From Methanobacteriota archaeon (GTDB taxonomy: Archaea > Thermoplasmatota > Poseidoniia > Poseidoniales > Poseidoniaceae): DNA of 8,743 bases. The position numbers were made by a program, and so were the translations under genes. The stretch is from positions 2,067 to 10,809 of the forward strand of contig PBSP01000018.1 of assembly GCA_002726845.1 (NCBI GenBank), written 5' to 3'. The notes below the pieces were generated by a model. It was not told the origin of the DNA. It made no database searches and worked only from the letters and a program-made list of their open reading frames with translations. Shown here piece after piece: positions 5,649-8,743 of this stretch (its first letter is position 1; every line of letters begins with the position of its first letter).

Positions 5649-8021
5649 ATGCGCCATCGCTACATCATCGCAGTGCTGCTGATGGCGTTGTTTTTTTCAG
5701 GGATTGCGCTAACCTCTGTTCAAGCCGTTGATAACGTCACATACGAGGCAGGCTACGTCGAGTGGGAGATGGACTTTGAGCAACGACTGTACGTCGAAGG
5801 AGAAGATGCAGAAACCTCCGTGCTGCAACGTGAGCGCCCAGATTCAACCAATGCCTTTGCCGACATTTCACCCAACACCGGATTGGTACCAATTTTCACA
5901 TTAACATCGCAACCGTTGGTGAATTCGATGAAAGGTACCATCAACATGTCAACATACTTTAGCGCCTACCTTGTCCCACAAGCAGCTTTTGCTCAGCCAA
6001 CGCAATGTGTGAACCCATCCTTCCCATTTACGCCAGGTGATGATTCAACGACATTGGTGATGACTGTGAGCATTTCCAACTCGAGCGCTCAAGGTTCACA
6101 GGTCTATGAATCGACCGTTACCCACACACTCGATACCATAGATTCCAACGGTCCTCAGAACTTCTCTGGCGAGATTGTGATGATGTCGATCGATTTAACT
6201 GCAGGTGCTACATTTTCGATTTCGCTAAGCGCTGAACACCTCTGCGAAGGAACGCTCGCCAGAGTGCAATGGGGTGGATTAGAAATCAATGCTGGTGGAA
6301 TCATCATGACTGGGAAAGTCTACGAACCTTCGGCAAGCATTCGAGTTGATTCTTCACGTCGAGCGCACATCGAATTTATTCCAACCCTTCCATGGGGCAT
6401 CGATGACGTCCTTATCGGCGGAGACGGTGAGCCAGTTGTCTCGTGGGTTCTGAGAGGGCCGCTCGATGATGACGTGAAGACAATCAACGATCGAGACATG
6501 GTCATGGATAGTTCGGTCGATCGAGTTCGAATGGAGCGGAACCTCGGAAACAATGAGACGGCGTGGATATGGACCGGTGATGAAGTCCTGCAAAAGGGTA
6601 CATCAAACCTCGAAATTTGTGTCAAAACAACAAGCGGAAGCCTCAACATAGAGTGCCATGCGTTTGGTATAATTCGATTCGAGGTTCAATCCGAATCCAA
6701 AGGTTTGGCTAGTGCAGGCCTCTGGTTGAGTCTCTCAACCATCGCATGTTTCCTCGGATTTGCTTACAAAGGATTGAATGCAGAGGATCCATTTCCGCTT
6801 CCGATTCTCATCGCATTGTTGCTGATGATGCTCTTGATGCTCCCAATTGGATTTTCACAATCGAATCTGAGCACAGAAGCACAACTTAGTGACAATGCTC
6901 TGCTCGTTGATGCCGAATTGAAGTCAAGCGGCGCTGAATTCACAACCCTCACCGAGTTGATGGGAGACGCCAATGTCCTTGCTATCGGGGTGGTCGCACC
7001 CGGTTCCGAATCTGCACAAGATCAAGCGAATGAACTTGATTTGTTACTTGGTCAACGCGATGATGTTTCTGTGGTTCAAATTGTCATTGGAGACGATTCA
7101 ATGATGAGTGATGTTGATGCGTATCGAAATACAATCAACACCAGTTGGCCGATTGTTCTGGATTACAACGAAGAATTCGTGAGAACCTCTCCAACGGGGA
7201 ATGCAGACGCTTTGATTCTTGTCGACAAGAGCATGCACGTCACCTGGAGTCAGTCACCAACTGGTGGGGCGAAAGCCATGAACGATGCCATTGAAGCAAT
7301 CAATCGAGGAGGGCCAACCAGTCTTGGAACCTACTTCTCGGTACTCTTCCCTACGGGACTGTTTCTTCTTTTCCTTGCTCTTCCTCGACAAGGCTGGACG
7401 AAGCCAGAGGAACCTCTGCCACCGGGCACGCTGTGGGCAAGCATTGTTCTTGCCGGAGGGTTGGGCGCTTTGCTGGTCCACCTTCCGCTCCTCGTATTGA
7501 GCATCCTACCCATCGGCACATCACTGCTGCATTTGTTTTCTGTTCTAATGTCACTGTGGTTCATTTTCATGTGCGTCATGACTTTGCGTGGAGGTTCGCC
7601 GATTGAAGCACAATTTCTGGGTTCGTTGATTCACGGTCGAACTCCTGCCTCGTTCCAAGCATGGCGCATGAAGGAAGACATGCAACGCGATGTGCTCCTT
7701 GGTGTCTTCATTGGATGGTTGTCATGGATGGCTGACCCTGGTTTGTTGGCTCAAGGCGTTGGTGCAGCAGCACTTAGTGGTGGAATGGGAATCGTTCTTG
7801 CAGTGCTCCTTGTTCTTGGCCACATTTTGATTGCAGGCCTCTCAATCCTTGTGCTCCGATTCATAGCATCATGGGGAGGTCCGTTCTCAAACATTTTCGG
7901 ACGGGTTGGTGCAGATACATTTGCTCGCTTTACAGGGCTGGTTCTTGTCCCAATTAGCCTGTGGGCTGCAATCAACGGTGTTTTGAAAATTCTATCCATA
8001 GGCGTCATAGGGAATCCTTGA
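5649..8021 (+). CDS. Large multidomain membrane protein with ectodomain and degenerate thioredoxin-like domain
   Basis: The product is 790 residues from ATG 5649. The frame is open from an earlier ATG at 5580, but that start would overlap the DUF92 gene and place an Arg/His-rich stretch before the signal peptide. Numbering from 5649: residues 1-26 form a signal peptide (basic start, hydrophobic core, SVQA before the likely cleavage site). About 27-352 is a predicted extracellular, Ser/Thr-rich, beta-looking ectodomain with several N-x-S/T sequons. Two helices follow (about 353-373 and 383-402). About 429-552 resembles a thioredoxin/TlpA fold: strand NVLAIGVVAPG (442-452), SWPIVLDYNEEF (499-510), ADALILVDKSMHVTW (519-533). 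No CxxC and no cis-proline are found where expected, so redox activity is unlikely. The C-terminal part (about 562-790) carries roughly six or seven further helices. Its last 100 residues recall MarC-family proteins. Overall family not recognised; an envelope or transport-related role is only a guess. Confidence 0.85.
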   Translation: MRHRYIIAVLLMALFFSGIALTSVQAVDNVTYEAGYVEWEMDFEQRLYVEGEDAETSVLQRERPDSTNAFADISPNTGLVPIFTLTSQPLVNSMKGTINMSTYFSAYLVPQAAFAQPTQCVNPSFPFTPGDDSTTLVMTVSISNSSAQGSQVYESTVTHTLDTIDSNGPQNFSGEIVMMSIDLTAGATFSISLSAEHLCEGTLARVQWGGLEINAGGIIMTGKVYEPSASIRVDSSRRAHIEFIPTLPWGIDDVLIGGDGEPVVSWVLRGPLDDDVKTINDRDMVMDSSVDRVRMERNLGNNETAWIWTGDEVLQKGTSNLEICVKTTSGSLNIECHAFGIIRFEVQSESKGLASAGLWLSLSTIACFLGFAYKGLNAEDPFPLPILIALLLMMLLMLPIGFSQSNLSTEAQLSDNALLVDAELKSSGAEFTTLTELMGDANVLAIGVVAPGSESAQDQANELDLLLGQRDDVSVVQIVIGDDSMMSDVDAYRNTINTSWPIVLDYNEEFVRTSPTGNADALILVDKSMHVTWSQSPTGGAKAMNDAIEAINRGGPTSLGTYFSVLFPTGLFLLFLALPRQGWTKPEEPLPPGTLWASIVLAGGLGALLVHLPLLVLSILPIGTSLLHLFSVLMSLWFIFMCVMTLRGGSPIEAQFLGSLIHGRTPASFQAWRMKEDMQRDVLLGVFIGWLSWMADPGLLAQGVGAAALSGGMGIVLAVLLVLGHILIAGLSILVLRFIASWGGPFSNIFGRVGADTFARFTGLVLVPISLWAAINGVLKILSIGVIGNP

Positions 8022-8048
8022 TTAGGGTTGATGCCCAGTTTCTAAGGC

Positions 8049-8743
8049 ATGTTCCCTCAACAGCCAATCTGGTCAAACACCCGAGTTGATTTGCTTCAAC
8101 GATGCTCACGAGCGTTCGTTCTACGCTATGGTGTTGCTCAATTATCTCAAAATCATCCCAAGGGTCAAGCCCTCTCAGAAATCTTTCAAATCCAGACGCC
8201 GTGGATTTTGTTGCACCAAACCATACGTGAAACCGTTCTCGAATATGTCGAAGATTATGCCAACGGGACAATTTGGTCAACAGGGCTTCTTTCTGCAAAG
8301 TTCAAACACGGATTTACTCAACTGATCAGGAAACGCAACCAATTGATTAAGGGAATTATGGAAACAGGTTTGATATCCCAACCCGGCTTTCAGTGCACAC
8401 AAGTTGAGGCACATCTCATTGAAATGGGCACCAAGTTGTGTATCGGTTTAATTCACCATCCAGAATTTGTAAGAATCCTTGAAGTTGGTACCATTAAACG
8501 ATTGGAACCCACAGATTCAATCCATCAACAAAACGTCCGTATCTACAATGCTCCCGATATGATGCATTTCAACAACGACCAACAATTCCTGATCAAAATA
8601 CATCCATTCCAACAGAGACATAAAACCGAACTTGAACTGCAAGCATCCTTGCTCCAGCTTTATGGAGACGAAAAGACAACGATTGTCTTCTTTCATTTGA
8701 ACAAAAGGGCTTGGTCCTGCTGCAAGATCGTACCGAATCCAAC
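8049..8743 (+). CDS. Partial PD-(D/E)XK (RecB/AddB-like) nuclease-fold protein, possibly inactive
   Basis: The frame opens at ATG 8049, 27 bp after the membrane protein gene. It stays open for 231 codons to the window edge, so the C-terminus is missing. Residues 8-27 (WSNTRVDLLQRCSRAFVLRY) match the N-terminal signature of RecB/AddB/Cas4-type nucleases, where S-x-[TS]-R...L..C.R.F..RY is typical. Residues 55-66 (HQTIRETVLEYV) match the conserved His helix. Next, IYNAPDMM (165-172) fits the first catalytic strand with Asp170. FLIKIHP (180-186) falls where I-D-x-K is expected, giving Lys183 and His185 instead of Asp and Lys. ELELQASLLQLYG (194-206) fits the helix with the conserved Gln. If this alignment is right, the nuclease site is dead and the domain may serve only in binding or structure. 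The N-terminal match is moderate; no helicase domain is seen. Two short frames on either strand inside it are shadows. Confidence 0.7.
   Translation, partial: MFPQQPIWSNTRVDLLQRCSRAFVLRYGVAQLSQNHPKGQALSEIFQIQTPWILLHQTIRETVLEYVEDYANGTIWSTGLLSAKFKHGFTQLIRKRNQLIKGIMETGLISQPGFQCTQVEAHLIEMGTKLCIGLIHHPEFVRILEVGTIKRLEPTDSIHQQNVRIYNAPDMMHFNNDQQFLIKIHPFQQRHKTELELQASLLQLYGDEKTTIVFFHLNKRAWSCCKIVPNP

Noticed and set aside
8005..8325. Short frames on both strands after the large membrane protein gene
   Set aside because: Both lie inside the longer plus-strand frame from 8049, which has a recognisable nuclease-fold signature.

Overview
The window reads as a gene-dense prokaryotic chromosome segment of roughly balanced base composition. 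Three things point to an archaeon, most plausibly a marine Euryarchaeota lineage such as Poseidoniales (Marine Group II). Most genes start with ATG with no clear Shine-Dalgarno sequence in front. A TIGR00297/DUF92 polyprenol-kinase-like membrane protein is present. Large envelope proteins with an N-terminal signal peptide are encoded. This assignment is an inference: there is no rRNA, tRNA or ribosomal protein gene to settle it, and a bacterium with leaderless genes is not excluded. No mobile element, CRISPR array, phage gene or RNA gene is visible.

Layout, left to right. (1) An acidic soluble protein of unknown function lies on the minus strand (1-603). (2) A 101-bp divergent intergenic region separates it from a plus-strand pair: methionine sulfoxide reductase A (705-1226) and, 33 bp later, a eukaryotic/Bacteroidetes-type 1-pyrroline-5-carboxylate dehydrogenase (1260-2912). 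(3) A small two-helix membrane protein is encoded convergently on the minus strand (2894-3202) and overlaps the end of the dehydrogenase gene by 19 bp. (4) After a 192-bp divergent spacer, the plus strand carries membrane or envelope genes: a PrsW-family intramembrane protease (3395-4762), a DUF92 protein (4846-5607) and a 790-residue multidomain membrane protein (about 5649-8021). (5) Last comes a gene that runs off the right edge (8049-8743+), with the N-terminal signature of RecB/AddB-like PD-(D/E)XK nucleases but apparently missing the catalytic acid-x-lysine pair.

How they might work together: msrA (repair of oxidised methionine) and the dehydrogenase (glutamate semialdehyde to glutamate, the last step of proline breakdown) probably share a transcript but are metabolically separate. 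The DUF92 gene, the large membrane protein and the nuclease-like gene are separated by only 41 and 27 bp and could be one transcription unit, with the protease gene 83 bp upstream. The least explained item is the 790-residue protein. It combines a secreted ectodomain, two membrane helices, a thioredoxin-fold-like domain lacking the redox cysteines, and a polytopic C-terminus that resembles the end of MarC-family proteins.
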